A stretch of 64,000 nt of DNA from Sneathiella chungangensis (lineage in GTDB: Bacteria; Pseudomonadota; Alphaproteobacteria; Sneathiellales; Sneathiellaceae). The notes under the pieces were generated by a model that was given only the letters and a program-made list of their open reading frames with translations, was not told the origin of the DNA and ran no database searches. Shown here piece by piece: positions 1 through 7,604 of this stretch. Location of the stretch: the NCBI RefSeq assembly GCF_009882935.1, contig NZ_WTVA01000015.1:496001-560000 (forward strand), given 5' to 3'. Each line of letters starts with the position of its first letter. Within the stretch, counting starts at the first letter, position 1. Both the position numbers and the translations under genes were made by a program.

Positions 1-78
1 GCAGACGTGACGTTCCATATTGTCGCCCGCCGGGACCTTGCGCTCAAACGCGTAATCATCTGGGTTTGTCGATGCCAA
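1..78 (-). CDS. Probable zinc-ribbon NUDIX hydrolase, N-terminal fragment (cut by the window edge)
   Basis: The minus strand stays open from just after the ccmI stop to base 1. It translates to a protein-like sequence ending FERKVPAGDNMERHVC. The run ERKVPAGD-x2-ER-x-VC resembles the start of NUDIX proteins that open with a zinc ribbon, where the final Cys would be the first metal ligand; this is recalled family resemblance, not a search. There is no in-frame ATG before that stretch. The candidate start is TTG at 78 (reads LASTNPDDYAFER), but the protein-like reading goes on upstream (IPILIGKALAST), so a rarer start such as ATA at 102 is possible. It would follow ccmI on the same strand. Only about 26-33 codons are visible. 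Confidence 0.4.
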   Translation of the reverse strand, partial: MASTNPDDYAFERKVPAGDNMERHVC

Positions 79-117
79 TGCTTTACCGATAAGGATGGGT
101 ATAAAAAAAAGACGGTA

Positions 118-1506
118 TCAATTTTTATCTGTCGCGGAAAGGCTCTTTATCGCCTCTTTCGCCGCCAGATGAACAGGGCTCCCCGCCTGGGTTACCTCCT
201 GAAGGCGCGTCCAGTATTCGATCGCGGCATCATTATCGCCGCCGGCCGCCGCCGCAACGCCAAGGTACCATAAGGCTCTCGGGTTATCTGGGTTTTCGGC
301 AATCACGTCGCGATAGAGTTCGACCGCGGTCTCAGGAGGAACACCGTCTGATCCGGCGGCCTGAATCCGGGCAAAGGCTTCCGCCTCGAGAGCTGCGAGA
401 TCCCCGGGTTTAAGCGCCCTCGCCCGGCCATAGGCGTCCGCCGATTTCTCGTAATTCCCGATTGTTCCGTAAACCTGACCAAGCCGCATCAGGCCGTCAT
501 ACTCCGGTGTCTCCTCCATGCGAGCCGCCAGTCGCTCGACCATCGAGGAGATCATCGCCTGACGCTCCTCGGCACTCATGTCGGCCGCCGCCGCAACATC
601 ATCACTGCTCGGCCCTGCGGACGCGGGCGGCACGTCTTTCCGTGCCCATAGACCGGCGAGGTCGGTGCCCGTCTCTTCCGCGGTCCGTTCAATGCGGCTT
701 GCCAGTACCGGCATAAAGGGAGCGTCCGCCGGGCTTTCATTATAGAGGGAAATCCATTTACGAAGCGCCCCCTGGACATCCCCTTCTTGCGCATCGCGAA
801 GCGCCAGGTAGTAGCGCACACCCGGATTTTGCGGATCAAGCTCGGCGGCCGTCTCAAACGCCCTCGCGGCATCCGCCGAAATATTTCCCTCCGCCGCAAA
901 GTAATAATTTTCGCCAGCGCCGACGTAAAGTTCCACGGCCGTCGGTGCGAGCACCGTTGCCTTCATGTAGGTTTCCGCCGCTTCCTCATATCGTTCCATG
1001 CGGCTGAGCGTCCGCGCCAGCAGCACCCAACCGTCGAGATTGTCCGGTTGCTCCTTCAGCGCATTAACAAGGCGCTGGATCAGGGAGGATACATCCTGCG
1101 CCTGCCGCGCCGCCTGTTCCGCGGCCAAATCGCGCACCGCCAGCGGCCGCGACGGCTTTTCCGGGGATCCGATGTCCGCATATAACGCAAAACTTATGGC
1201 GGGCAGAGCAATGGCGAGGATCAGCGCAACGGGCCAGTATTTGATCCCGCCGGCGCCCGTCCCTGTCGTATCCGCCGTTCGATGTAAACGGAGCACGCGT
1301 CGTTTGATCTCGGTCTCCATGCTTTCCGCATCGGCCCGGTTGATGGCGCCACGGTCAACATCAAGCGCGAGTTCTTCAAGTTGCCGCCGGTAGACCGCCA
1401 GCCCCTGGTCCGCGTGATCACGCGTCTCCTCGGCGGGCCGCAGAAACGGCCAGACAAGAACGACAACTGCAAAAAGCAGGATCAGCGATGCGACGACCCA
1501 GATCAT
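118..1506 (-). CDS. ccmI: Cytochrome c maturation protein CcmI (TPR haem lyase subunit)
   Basis: 462 aa. Last gene of the ccm operon. CcmI binds the C-terminus of apocytochrome c in the periplasm and hands it to the CcmF/CcmH haem lyase. Residues 1-20 form a membrane segment (MIWVVASLILLFAVVVLVWP), a cytoplasmic loop of about 70 residues with RRQLEELALDVDRG follows, and a second membrane segment lies near residue 95 (YWPVALILAIALPAISF). The rest is periplasmic and made of TPR-like repeats (for example WVLLARTLSRMERYEEAAETYMKA and GQVYGTIGNYEKSADAYGRA). This two-helix plus TPR layout is typical of the long alphaproteobacterial CcmI. The start overlaps the ccmH stop by 4 nt, which supports translational coupling. 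Confidence 0.93.
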   Translation of the reverse strand: MIWVVASLILLFAVVVLVWPFLRPAEETRDHADQGLAVYRRQLEELALDVDRGAINRADAESMETEIKRRVLRLHRTADTTGTGAGGIKYWPVALILAIALPAISFALYADIGSPEKPSRPLAVRDLAAEQAARQAQDVSSLIQRLVNALKEQPDNLDGWVLLARTLSRMERYEEAAETYMKATVLAPTAVELYVGAGENYYFAAEGNISADAARAFETAAELDPQNPGVRYYLALRDAQEGDVQGALRKWISLYNESPADAPFMPVLASRIERTAEETGTDLAGLWARKDVPPASAGPSSDDVAAAADMSAEERQAMISSMVERLAARMEETPEYDGLMRLGQVYGTIGNYEKSADAYGRARALKPGDLAALEAEAFARIQAAGSDGVPPETAVELYRDVIAENPDNPRALWYLGVAAAAGGDNDAAIEYWTRLQEVTQAGSPVHLAAKEAIKSLSATDKN

Positions 1507-2000
1507 GATTTCTGTTCATGCCCTTCCGGATCCAGAAGACGGTCGATTTCCGCTTCTTCCTGCGGACTAAGCCCGGCGCTCTCCGCGTCGTCCGGGCGGC
1601 GATTCCTCCCGAGGAGAAAGACAATCGCCGCAATTGCGCCCAGGATGAAGATGACGGCCGGCCCAAGCCAAAGAAGCAGCGTCGTCAATTTGAACGGAGG
1701 ATCGAGAAGAACCCAATCCCCGTAACGGGTCACCAGATAGCCGCGAACCTCAGTGTCGCTCTCACCAATGGCGACGCGTTCGCGCACAATCTGGCGCAGG
1801 TCTTTTGCAAGATCGGCGTTGCTGTCGAGAATTGACTGATTCTGGCAGACGAGGCACCGGATGCCGGCTGAAATGTCGCGGGCCCGCGCTTCCAACGTCG
1901 GATCATCGAGCTTTTCTTCAACGAACACGGCGACCGCAGGCGCGATCCATGCCGGCGCGAGCAAGAGGAGCAGCAGCAATGCCCGAAAAAGCGATCTCAC
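1503..2000 (-). CDS. ccmH: Cytochrome c maturation protein CcmH (CcmL-type thiol oxidoreductase)
   Basis: 165 aa. CcmH is a membrane-anchored periplasmic protein that keeps apocytochrome c cysteines reduced and takes part in the haem lyase. A signal/anchor (LFRALLLLLLLAPAWIAPAVA) is followed by the family motif RCLVCQNQSILDSNADLAKD with the redox CxxC, then a C-terminal membrane helix (LLLWLGPAVIFILGAIAAIVFLL). The reading frame is open further upstream, but GTG at 2000 is chosen because it directly precedes the signal sequence and overlaps the ccmG stop in GTGA. The length fits short CcmH proteins that work with a separate CcmI. Confidence 0.92.
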   Translation of the reverse strand: MRSLFRALLLLLLLAPAWIAPAVAVFVEEKLDDPTLEARARDISAGIRCLVCQNQSILDSNADLAKDLRQIVRERVAIGESDTEVRGYLVTRYGDWVLLDPPFKLTTLLLWLGPAVIFILGAIAAIVFLLGRNRRPDDAESAGLSPQEEAEIDRLLDPEGHEQKS

Positions 2001-2530
2001 GATCCCGCCCCGTTTAGCAGCGGCCGTATTCTTTCCTCGAACATTTCCCTGCTGACCGGCCCGATGATCTTGTCGAGTATTTTGCCGTCGGGGCTGATGA
2101 CGAAGGTTTCCGGCACGCCATAGACCCCGAAATCGATGCCGACCCGCCCCTTGATATCCATGCCCGTCCGCGAATAAGGATTGCCGTGGCGATCCAGCCA
2201 TTGCGCCGCCGCGTCGGGCGTGTCCTTGTAATTGAGGCCATAAATTTCGACGAGGTTCTGTTGCTTGATCTCCATGAAGAAAGGATGCTCCGCCAGGCAG
2301 GCAACGCACCAGGAGGCAAAGACATTGAGCAGAACCACTTTTCCGGTGGCAAGATCGGATTTGGACAGTTCCGGCCCGTATCCCGGAACGGCGTCAAGGG
2401 CGAATTCCGGGGCCGGCTTGCTGACAAGTTCCGACGGGATTTCCGTCGGATTGAGGTTGAACAGCGCATACCACATGACAATGGCAATCGCCGCGAATGT
2501 CAGCACCGGAATCAGAAAACGAAATCGCAT
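1997..2530 (-). CDS. ccmG: Thiol:disulfide interchange protein CcmG/DsbE
   Basis: 177 aa. Periplasmic, membrane-tethered thioredoxin-fold reductase that reduces apocytochrome c or CcmH during cytochrome c maturation. The N-terminus MRFRFLIPVLTFAAIAIVMW is a membrane anchor. The active site is FASWCVACLAEH (WCxxC), and the cis-Pro region is seen in YGVPETFVISPDGKI, typical of DsbE. The frame extends 30 codons further upstream with no signal-like sequence, so ATG 2530 is the likely start. It is 4 nt from the end of ccmF and overlaps ccmH by 4 nt. Confidence 0.94.
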   Translation of the reverse strand: MRFRFLIPVLTFAAIAIVMWYALFNLNPTEIPSELVSKPAPEFALDAVPGYGPELSKSDLATGKVVLLNVFASWCVACLAEHPFFMEIKQQNLVEIYGLNYKDTPDAAAQWLDRHGNPYSRTGMDIKGRVGIDFGVYGVPETFVISPDGKILDKIIGPVSREMFEERIRPLLNGAGS

Positions 2531-2534
2531 CGCG

Positions 2535-4532
2535 CTACCCTTTCGCGCCGGAGAGACCCGCGGCGGATGCGGCTTTTTTCTGCACTCGGCCGGGCGCGCC
2601 AAGGCGTAACCGCCGGTCACTCAGGCTGAGCGCGCCGCCCGCGAACATGACGAAGCATCCGATCCATATCCAGGAGATGAAGGGCTTGTGATAGATCCGG
2701 ATCGCATAGCCGCCCTTTCCGTCCGCCTCCCCGATGACCACATAGAGATCCGCGCTTAACATGGGGCGGATGGCCGCCTCTGTCGTGTCCATGGGCGGAT
2801 TGCTGTAGCGCCGTTGTTCAGGATAGAGGTAAAAGCCCTTTTCGGTACCGGTTGAAGCAAGGAAGGTGCCGCGGACCGCATCATAATTGGGACCGGCAAC
2901 ATTCTCCGCGCCATCGAAACGGAAATCATAGCCGCCAACCGTTACTCTCTCACCGGGCTTCATGACGCCAAGATGCTCGGACTGCCAGGCGCCCGACGCT
3001 GTTATCCCAAGGATCACAAGCGCGACACCGATATGGGCAACGGTCATGCCATGGGCGCTTCGTGGCAGCTGCACCATTCTTTTCCAGCTGTTCGACAGAG
3101 GAATCCGGAATAACCGGATACGATCCGCCCATTCGAGAAGCGTTCCAACCAATAGCCAGGCGAAAATTCCCATACCGACAAGCGCCATGACCGTTGTTCC
3201 CGTTTTCTGCCACCAGATCACGCCAACCAACACCAGGGCGAGCAGGAGCGCAAACTTTAGACGGGCGAGGACACCGGAAATATCACCCCGCTTCCATGCG
3301 AGAAACGGCCCGAATACCATCGCAATCACGAGCGGGATGGCCAGCGGCAGGAAAGTCGCCTCGAAATAGGGTGGCCCGACGGACACCTTTGCGCCCGAAA
3401 CGGCATCGAGAAAAATCGGATAGAGCGTGCCGAGCAGGATTGTCGCAGTGGCCGTCGAGAGGAGAAGGTTGTTGAGAACCAGCGCCCCTTCGCGGCTGAT
3501 CGGCGCGAAGAGGCCCCCGCCCTTCATCATCGGCGCGCGAATGCCATAGAGAAGGAGCGAGCCGCCGATGACCACAATCAGGAAAATCAGGATAAAGATG
3601 CCGCGCGCCGGGTCCGTGGCGAAGGCATGCACGGAATTCAGCACGCCCGAGCGCACGAGAAAGGTGCCCATCAGGCTCAGACTGAAGGCGATAATGGCCA
3701 GCAGAATGGTCCAGTTCTTGAGGGCGTCGCGCTTTTCGACAACAATCGCTGAATGAAGAAGCGCCGTTGCCGCCAGCCAGGGCATGAAGGAGGCATTCTC
3801 CACCGGATCCCAGAACCACCAGCCGCCCCATCCCAGCTCGTAATATGCCCACCAGGAACCAAGGGCGATGCCGATCGTGAGAAATCCCCAGGCGGCAAGG
3901 GTCCAGGGCCGAACCCAGCGGGCCCAGGCCGGATCCACCCGGCCTTCGATCAATGCGGCAATGGCGAAGGAGAAAGTAACGGAAAGCCCGACATAACCGA
4001 GATACAGAAACGGCGGATGAAAGGCGAGGCCCGGGTCCTGCAAAAGCGGGTTGAGTCCGGTCCCGTCAAGGGGCGCCGGGTCGAGTCGCTCAAATGGATT
4101 GGAGGTAAAAAGGATGAACAGGAGAAATCCGATGCCGATCAACCCCTGGACCGCCAGCACCCGCGATTTCAAGGTATCGGGCAGGCTTCTGCCGAAAAAG
4201 GCGACGGCAAGACCGAAAAGCGCGAGGATCCAGCTCCACAGAAGAAGCGATCCTTCATGGTTCCCCCAGACACCACTGATTTTATAAAGCATCGGTTTCA
4301 GGGAGTGGGAGTTATTGGCGACATTCAGGATCGAGAAATCGCTCGTCACATAGCCTATGGTCAGACAGATGAACGCGATCGTAATCGCGGCAAATTGAAC
4401 GAAAGCGGCGTTATTGGCGAAACGCATCATGGGCTGGCTGCCCCGCGCCGCGCCGAAAAGCGGTATGCCACCCTGAAAAACAGCCGTGACCAGAGCGAGG
4501 ATGAGTGCGAATTGTCCAACCTCCGCGACCAT
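2535..4532 (-). CDS. ccmF: Cytochrome c haem lyase subunit CcmF
   Basis: 665 aa, many membrane spans. CcmF is the core of the haem lyase that takes haem from holo-CcmE and attaches it to apocytochrome c. The tryptophan-rich haem-handling signature GGWWFWDPVENASFMPW is clear, and conserved periplasmic-loop sequence such as GIALGSWWAYYELGWGGWW precedes it. The length matches the family (about 630-670 aa). ATG 4532 is chosen because it overlaps the ccmE stop by one base (TGATG); an upstream in-frame ATG at 4556 lies inside ccmE. Confidence 0.96.
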   Translation of the reverse strand: MVAEVGQFALILALVTAVFQGGIPLFGAARGSQPMMRFANNAAFVQFAAITIAFICLTIGYVTSDFSILNVANNSHSLKPMLYKISGVWGNHEGSLLLWSWILALFGLAVAFFGRSLPDTLKSRVLAVQGLIGIGFLLFILFTSNPFERLDPAPLDGTGLNPLLQDPGLAFHPPFLYLGYVGLSVTFSFAIAALIEGRVDPAWARWVRPWTLAAWGFLTIGIALGSWWAYYELGWGGWWFWDPVENASFMPWLAATALLHSAIVVEKRDALKNWTILLAIIAFSLSLMGTFLVRSGVLNSVHAFATDPARGIFILIFLIVVIGGSLLLYGIRAPMMKGGGLFAPISREGALVLNNLLLSTATATILLGTLYPIFLDAVSGAKVSVGPPYFEATFLPLAIPLVIAMVFGPFLAWKRGDISGVLARLKFALLLALVLVGVIWWQKTGTTVMALVGMGIFAWLLVGTLLEWADRIRLFRIPLSNSWKRMVQLPRSAHGMTVAHIGVALVILGITASGAWQSEHLGVMKPGERVTVGGYDFRFDGAENVAGPNYDAVRGTFLASTGTEKGFYLYPEQRRYSNPPMDTTEAAIRPMLSADLYVVIGEADGKGGYAIRIYHKPFISWIWIGCFVMFAGGALSLSDRRLRLGAPGRVQKKAASAAGLSGAKG

Positions 4533-4972
4533 CAGTTTTTCGCCTCCGGTTTCCATTGGCCCGATTTCTTGAGGGCCTCTGCGACTTCCGGCGGCATATA
4601 GTTTTCATCATGCTTGGCCAGAACATTGGAGGCGACGAACACGCCATCGTCCGTGAACGCGCCTTCGGTCACCACGCCTTGTCCTTCCCGGAAGAGATCG
4701 GGCAGCAGGCCCTCAAAGGTGACCGGGACGCTTTCGTTGAGATCGGTCACGCGAAAGCGCGTGACGACGCCGTCCTTTTCGACGCTCCCTTCCTCCACCA
4801 GTCCGCCAAGGCGAAAATTGCGCCCCGCCGGCATCGGTTTTTCAACCAGATCGGAAGGGCTGCGGAAAAAGACAAGGCTATCCTCGAAGGAGGTCAGAAC
4901 GAGCGCGGCGGCAATGGCAAGAACACACATCCCGGACAGGACAAAATATAAGCGGCGCTTCTTCCGCGTCAT
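4532..4972 (-). CDS. ccmE: Haem chaperone CcmE
   Basis: 146 aa. Membrane-anchored periplasmic haem chaperone. An N-terminal helix (LYFVLSGMCVLAIAAALVL) is followed by the OB-fold domain with FRLGGLVEEGSV and VPVTFEGLLPDLFREGQGVV. The haem-binding motif LAKHDENYMPPEV places the covalent haem His within HDENY, close to the C-terminus. It overlaps the ccmD stop at its start by 4 nt and the ccmF start at its end by one base, so the genes appear translationally coupled. Confidence 0.95.
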   Translation of the reverse strand: MTRKKRRLYFVLSGMCVLAIAAALVLTSFEDSLVFFRSPSDLVEKPMPAGRNFRLGGLVEEGSVEKDGVVTRFRVTDLNESVPVTFEGLLPDLFREGQGVVTEGAFTDDGVFVASNVLAKHDENYMPPEVAEALKKSGQWKPEAKN

Positions 4973-5175
4973 GACATGGTTTCTCCCGCTGGCTCAGAAA
5001 TTCCGCCCTCGCGCCGCCGCTCACCGCGCCGGGACTCCATAACCGAAAGCTCGCGCTCAACCCTCTTCAGGCGCTGACGACTGAGAAAGTAGAGGGCGAG
5101 CAGCACAATCGCGGAAATCACGAAGCAGGGCCAGATAAACAGGCCGTAGCCGCCCATATCAAAGAATGTCGCCAT
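4969..5175 (-). CDS. ccmD: Haem exporter protein CcmD
   Basis: 68 aa from ATG 5175; an in-frame TTG at 5196 would give 75 aa. CcmD is a small single-helix membrane protein that helps release holo-CcmE from the CcmABC complex. The sequence has MGGYGLFIWPCFVISAIVLLALYFLSRQRLKRVERE: an aromatic-rich N-terminus, one helix and a basic cytoplasmic tail, which is the family pattern. It is recognised by position between ccmC and ccmE as much as by sequence. The tail is longer and more charged than in the shortest homologues. Confidence 0.85.
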   Translation of the reverse strand: MATFFDMGGYGLFIWPCFVISAIVLLALYFLSRQRLKRVERELSVMESRRGERRREGGISEPAGETMS

Positions 5176-5295
5176 CTGATCCAAATCGATCCTCAAAGCC
5201 TTTTGTTTCGCGCGAATATAGTGGTTTTGCCATCAAAATACACAAACGAACAGCCGTTATGCGTCACAATGCCGCGATCACTGTCCGGACCGGTC

Positions 5296-6030
5296 CTACC
5301 GCTCCCTCAATTCCGATACCTGCAGCACGCGAAGCCGCCTTTGCAATATTTCCGCCTTCACCCGGATAATCAGCACCATGACAAAGAACGCCGTATAGGC
5401 GAGGCCCATTACGAGAAGCGGGATCAGGATGGAACTATGTATTTTCGGCCCCGACATTGTGGCGACGCTCGCCGGTTGATGCAGCGTATTCCACCAGTCG
5501 ACCGAAAAACGGATGATCGGCACATTGACGACCCCGACCAGCGCAAGGATCGCCGCCGCCTTGGCCGCCTTGGCCGGATCATCGAAACTCTCCCAAACCG
5601 CCATATAACCAAGATAGAGGAAAAACAGGATCAGCATGCTGGTCAGCCGCGCGTCCCAGACCCAGAAGGTTCCCCACATCGGCTGCCCCCAGAGCGATCC
5701 CGTCACCAGGGCGAGAAAGGTGAAGCAGGCGCCGATCGGCGCCGCCGCCTTGGCCGTGAGATCGGCGACCGGGTGCTTCCAGATCAGTCCGACGGCGGAT
5801 GAAACTGCCATCATCGTGTAAATCATCAGCGCCATCCAGGCGGCCGGCACATGCACGAACATGATGCGGACGGTATCGCCCTGCTGATAATCAGGCGGCG
5901 CAACGAACAGGGACAGATAGAGGCCCGACACCAGGAGAAGGACGGTCAGCCAGACGCTCCAGGGGTAGATCGCCGCCGTAATGGCGAGAAATCGCTTCGG
6001 GTTGGCGTATTTGTGCAAGTCGATGGCCAT
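5296..6030 (-). CDS. ccmC: Haem exporter protein CcmC
   Basis: 244 aa, about six membrane helices. CcmC loads haem onto CcmE. The tryptophan-rich signature WGQPMWGTFWVWDARLTS is present near residues 115-135. The periplasmic sequence MFVHVPAAWMALMIY carries a conserved His that serves as haem ligand in the family. It is separated from ccmD by about 120 nt, in which no gene was seen, and from ccmB by 26 nt. Confidence 0.95.
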   Translation of the reverse strand: MAIDLHKYANPKRFLAITAAIYPWSVWLTVLLLVSGLYLSLFVAPPDYQQGDTVRIMFVHVPAAWMALMIYTMMAVSSAVGLIWKHPVADLTAKAAAPIGACFTFLALVTGSLWGQPMWGTFWVWDARLTSMLILFFLYLGYMAVWESFDDPAKAAKAAAILALVGVVNVPIIRFSVDWWNTLHQPASVATMSGPKIHSSILIPLLVMGLAYTAFFVMVLIIRVKAEILQRRLRVLQVSELRER

Positions 6031-6056
6031 GACCTAATTCTGTACCTCAAAGCCCC

Positions 6057-6722
6057 TCAGGATAGAGACAAACGTAATGCCGCGGCAGCGGCCACCGGCC
6101 CGACCACAAGCGCGCCGAGCGAGACGCCGCCAAGCAATAGAAGATGCGGCGTCATGGGCAGGAGCGCGATCGCGGCATCAACCGCGGCGACACCGAAAAT
6201 CAATACCGGTATATATAGCGGAAGTACCAGAAGTGACAACAAAACACCACCGCGGCGCATTCCCATCGTCAGGGCGGCACCGACGGCGCCAATCAGGCTG
6301 AGGGTGGGCGTGCCAACAAGGAGCGCTGTCGTCAGCGCCAATACACCGTCGCCCGGAATGCTGAGGGAAAGGGCCAGAATGGGCGCAATGACGATTAACG
6401 GCAAGATCGACGTCAGCCAATGGGCAATAACCTTGGCCAGAACAATCATTTCCGTCGGCAGCGGCCCAATCATCAGGAGATCCAGCGATCCATCCTCGAA
6501 ATCAGCCTGAAACATCCGATCGAGCGTGAGGAGACAGGAGAGCAAGGCCGCCACCCAGAGAACACCGGGCCCGATCCGGGCGAGGACGGAAAGTTCTGGT
6601 CCGACACCGAGAGGAAAAAGGACGACGACGATAACGAAGAACGACAGACTGAGCGTCACCGCGCTCCCCTGCCGGGCCGCAAGCGTTAAATCACGCAAGA
6701 TCAGACGGAAAAATCGCTTCAT
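6057..6722 (-). CDS. ccmB: Haem exporter membrane protein CcmB
   Basis: 221 aa integral membrane protein, the permease partner of the ATPase CcmA. Conserved sequence includes FFVIVVVLFPLGVGP near residue 30, the cytoplasmic coupling segment FQADFEDGSLDLLMIGPLP, and LPLYIPVLIFG in the C-terminal half. About six hydrophobic segments fit the family. The start overlaps the ccmA stop by 4 nt. The complex uses ATP to release holo-CcmE from CcmC and CcmD. Confidence 0.95.
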   Translation of the reverse strand: MKRFFRLILRDLTLAARQGSAVTLSLSFFVIVVVLFPLGVGPELSVLARIGPGVLWVAALLSCLLTLDRMFQADFEDGSLDLLMIGPLPTEMIVLAKVIAHWLTSILPLIVIAPILALSLSIPGDGVLALTTALLVGTPTLSLIGAVGAALTMGMRRGGVLLSLLVLPLYIPVLIFGVAAVDAAIALLPMTPHLLLLGGVSLGALVVGPVAAAAALRLSLS

Positions 6723-7330
6723 ACGGCAACCTCATCGAGGTTGAGCCGCCGGACTTGATCGATCCCGAGGTCCTGATGGGTGGCGAAAATCGCCATGCCG
6801 CCTCCCGCCAGATGCCGCAGGAGTTTTTCTTTGAAAAGCGCGATAAAATGTTTGTCGAGGGCACTGACCGGTTCATCGAGAATCCACAGTGGCGCCGAGG
6901 ACGCGGCAAGCCGCGCCAGATTCGTGCGTTTCTTCTGTCCTTGCGAAAGAATACCAGCCGGCGTGTCGCGAAGAGGCGCGAGTTCAAATTCCGCGAGCGC
7001 CGTTTCGATATCGGAATGGCCGTGGTAGGCAGCCCAGAATTTGATATTCTCGCTCACCGTGAGCGCCGGTTTCAGCGCGTCCTGATGGCCGACATAATGA
7101 AACGCGCCCTGATAGCGATCCGATTCTGTGAAAATATCTTCATCCGCCCAAGCAACTCCGCCGGCATGGGGGCGAAGAAGTCCGGCACAAATACGAAGAA
7201 GCGACGATTTGCCGGCGCCGTTCCGCCCCTGCACCCATATCGCTTCGCCGGGGCCAAGCGCGAATGACAGGCCTTCGAAAATCAGCTGATCGGCGCGCTG
7301 GCAGGCCAGGTTTTGGACGGAAAATCGCAT
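6719..7330 (-). CDS. ccmA: Haem exporter ATP-binding protein CcmA
   Basis: 203 aa ABC ATPase and first gene of the ccm operon. Walker A is VQGRNGAGKSSLLRI, the ABC signature is LSQGQKKRTNLARL, Walker B is LWILDEPVSALD, and the switch His is in ATHQDLG. With CcmB it powers release of haem-loaded CcmE. The 274-bp gap to the divergent acnA gene presumably carries both promoters, plus the repeat element described separately. Confidence 0.95.
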   Translation of the reverse strand: MRFSVQNLACQRADQLIFEGLSFALGPGEAIWVQGRNGAGKSSLLRICAGLLRPHAGGVAWADEDIFTESDRYQGAFHYVGHQDALKPALTVSENIKFWAAYHGHSDIETALAEFELAPLRDTPAGILSQGQKKRTNLARLAASSAPLWILDEPVSALDKHFIALFKEKLLRHLAGGGMAIFATHQDLGIDQVRRLNLDEVAV

Positions 7331-7397
7331 GTCGGCGGCATATCACTCCGGGGAGACAACGGCAAGGGCACGAGCCCCCTCACTGACTACAGGAAGA

Positions 7398-7432
7398 ATC
7401 CCGCTTTCGCAAATATTTGCATCCCGCTTTCG
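7398..7432. promoter_or_regulatory. 12-bp exact direct repeats flanking a perfect 12-bp palindrome (candidate operator)
   Basis: ATCCCGCTTTCG occurs twice, at 7398-7409 and 7421-7432. The copies frame the palindrome GCAAATATTTGC at 7409-7420. The repeat period is 23 bp, about two helical turns. It lies in the ccmA/acnA divergent intergenic region, about 70 bp upstream of ccmA and 170 bp upstream of acnA. I do not recognise the motif as a known regulator's site. Confidence 0.5.
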
Positions 7433-7604
7433 AGGGCCGCCAACGCAATTTCATATACAGGATTTACATTTTGGGGCTTCCGACGGCGCTGAACACACCT
7501 TAGCTCTTGAGAATTTTTCAAATTTAGGGCACATACGCACAGTATTTTAAACGGTGCCGCCAAACCGGCATTCCCCGTTCCCCCTACCTTCAAGGAGCGA
7601 AACG

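Noticed and set aside
7507-7521. TTGAGAATTTTTCAA upstream of acnA as an FNR box
   Set aside because: The spacing between the half-sites is seven bases instead of six, so the 14-bp FNR/FixK geometry is not met.
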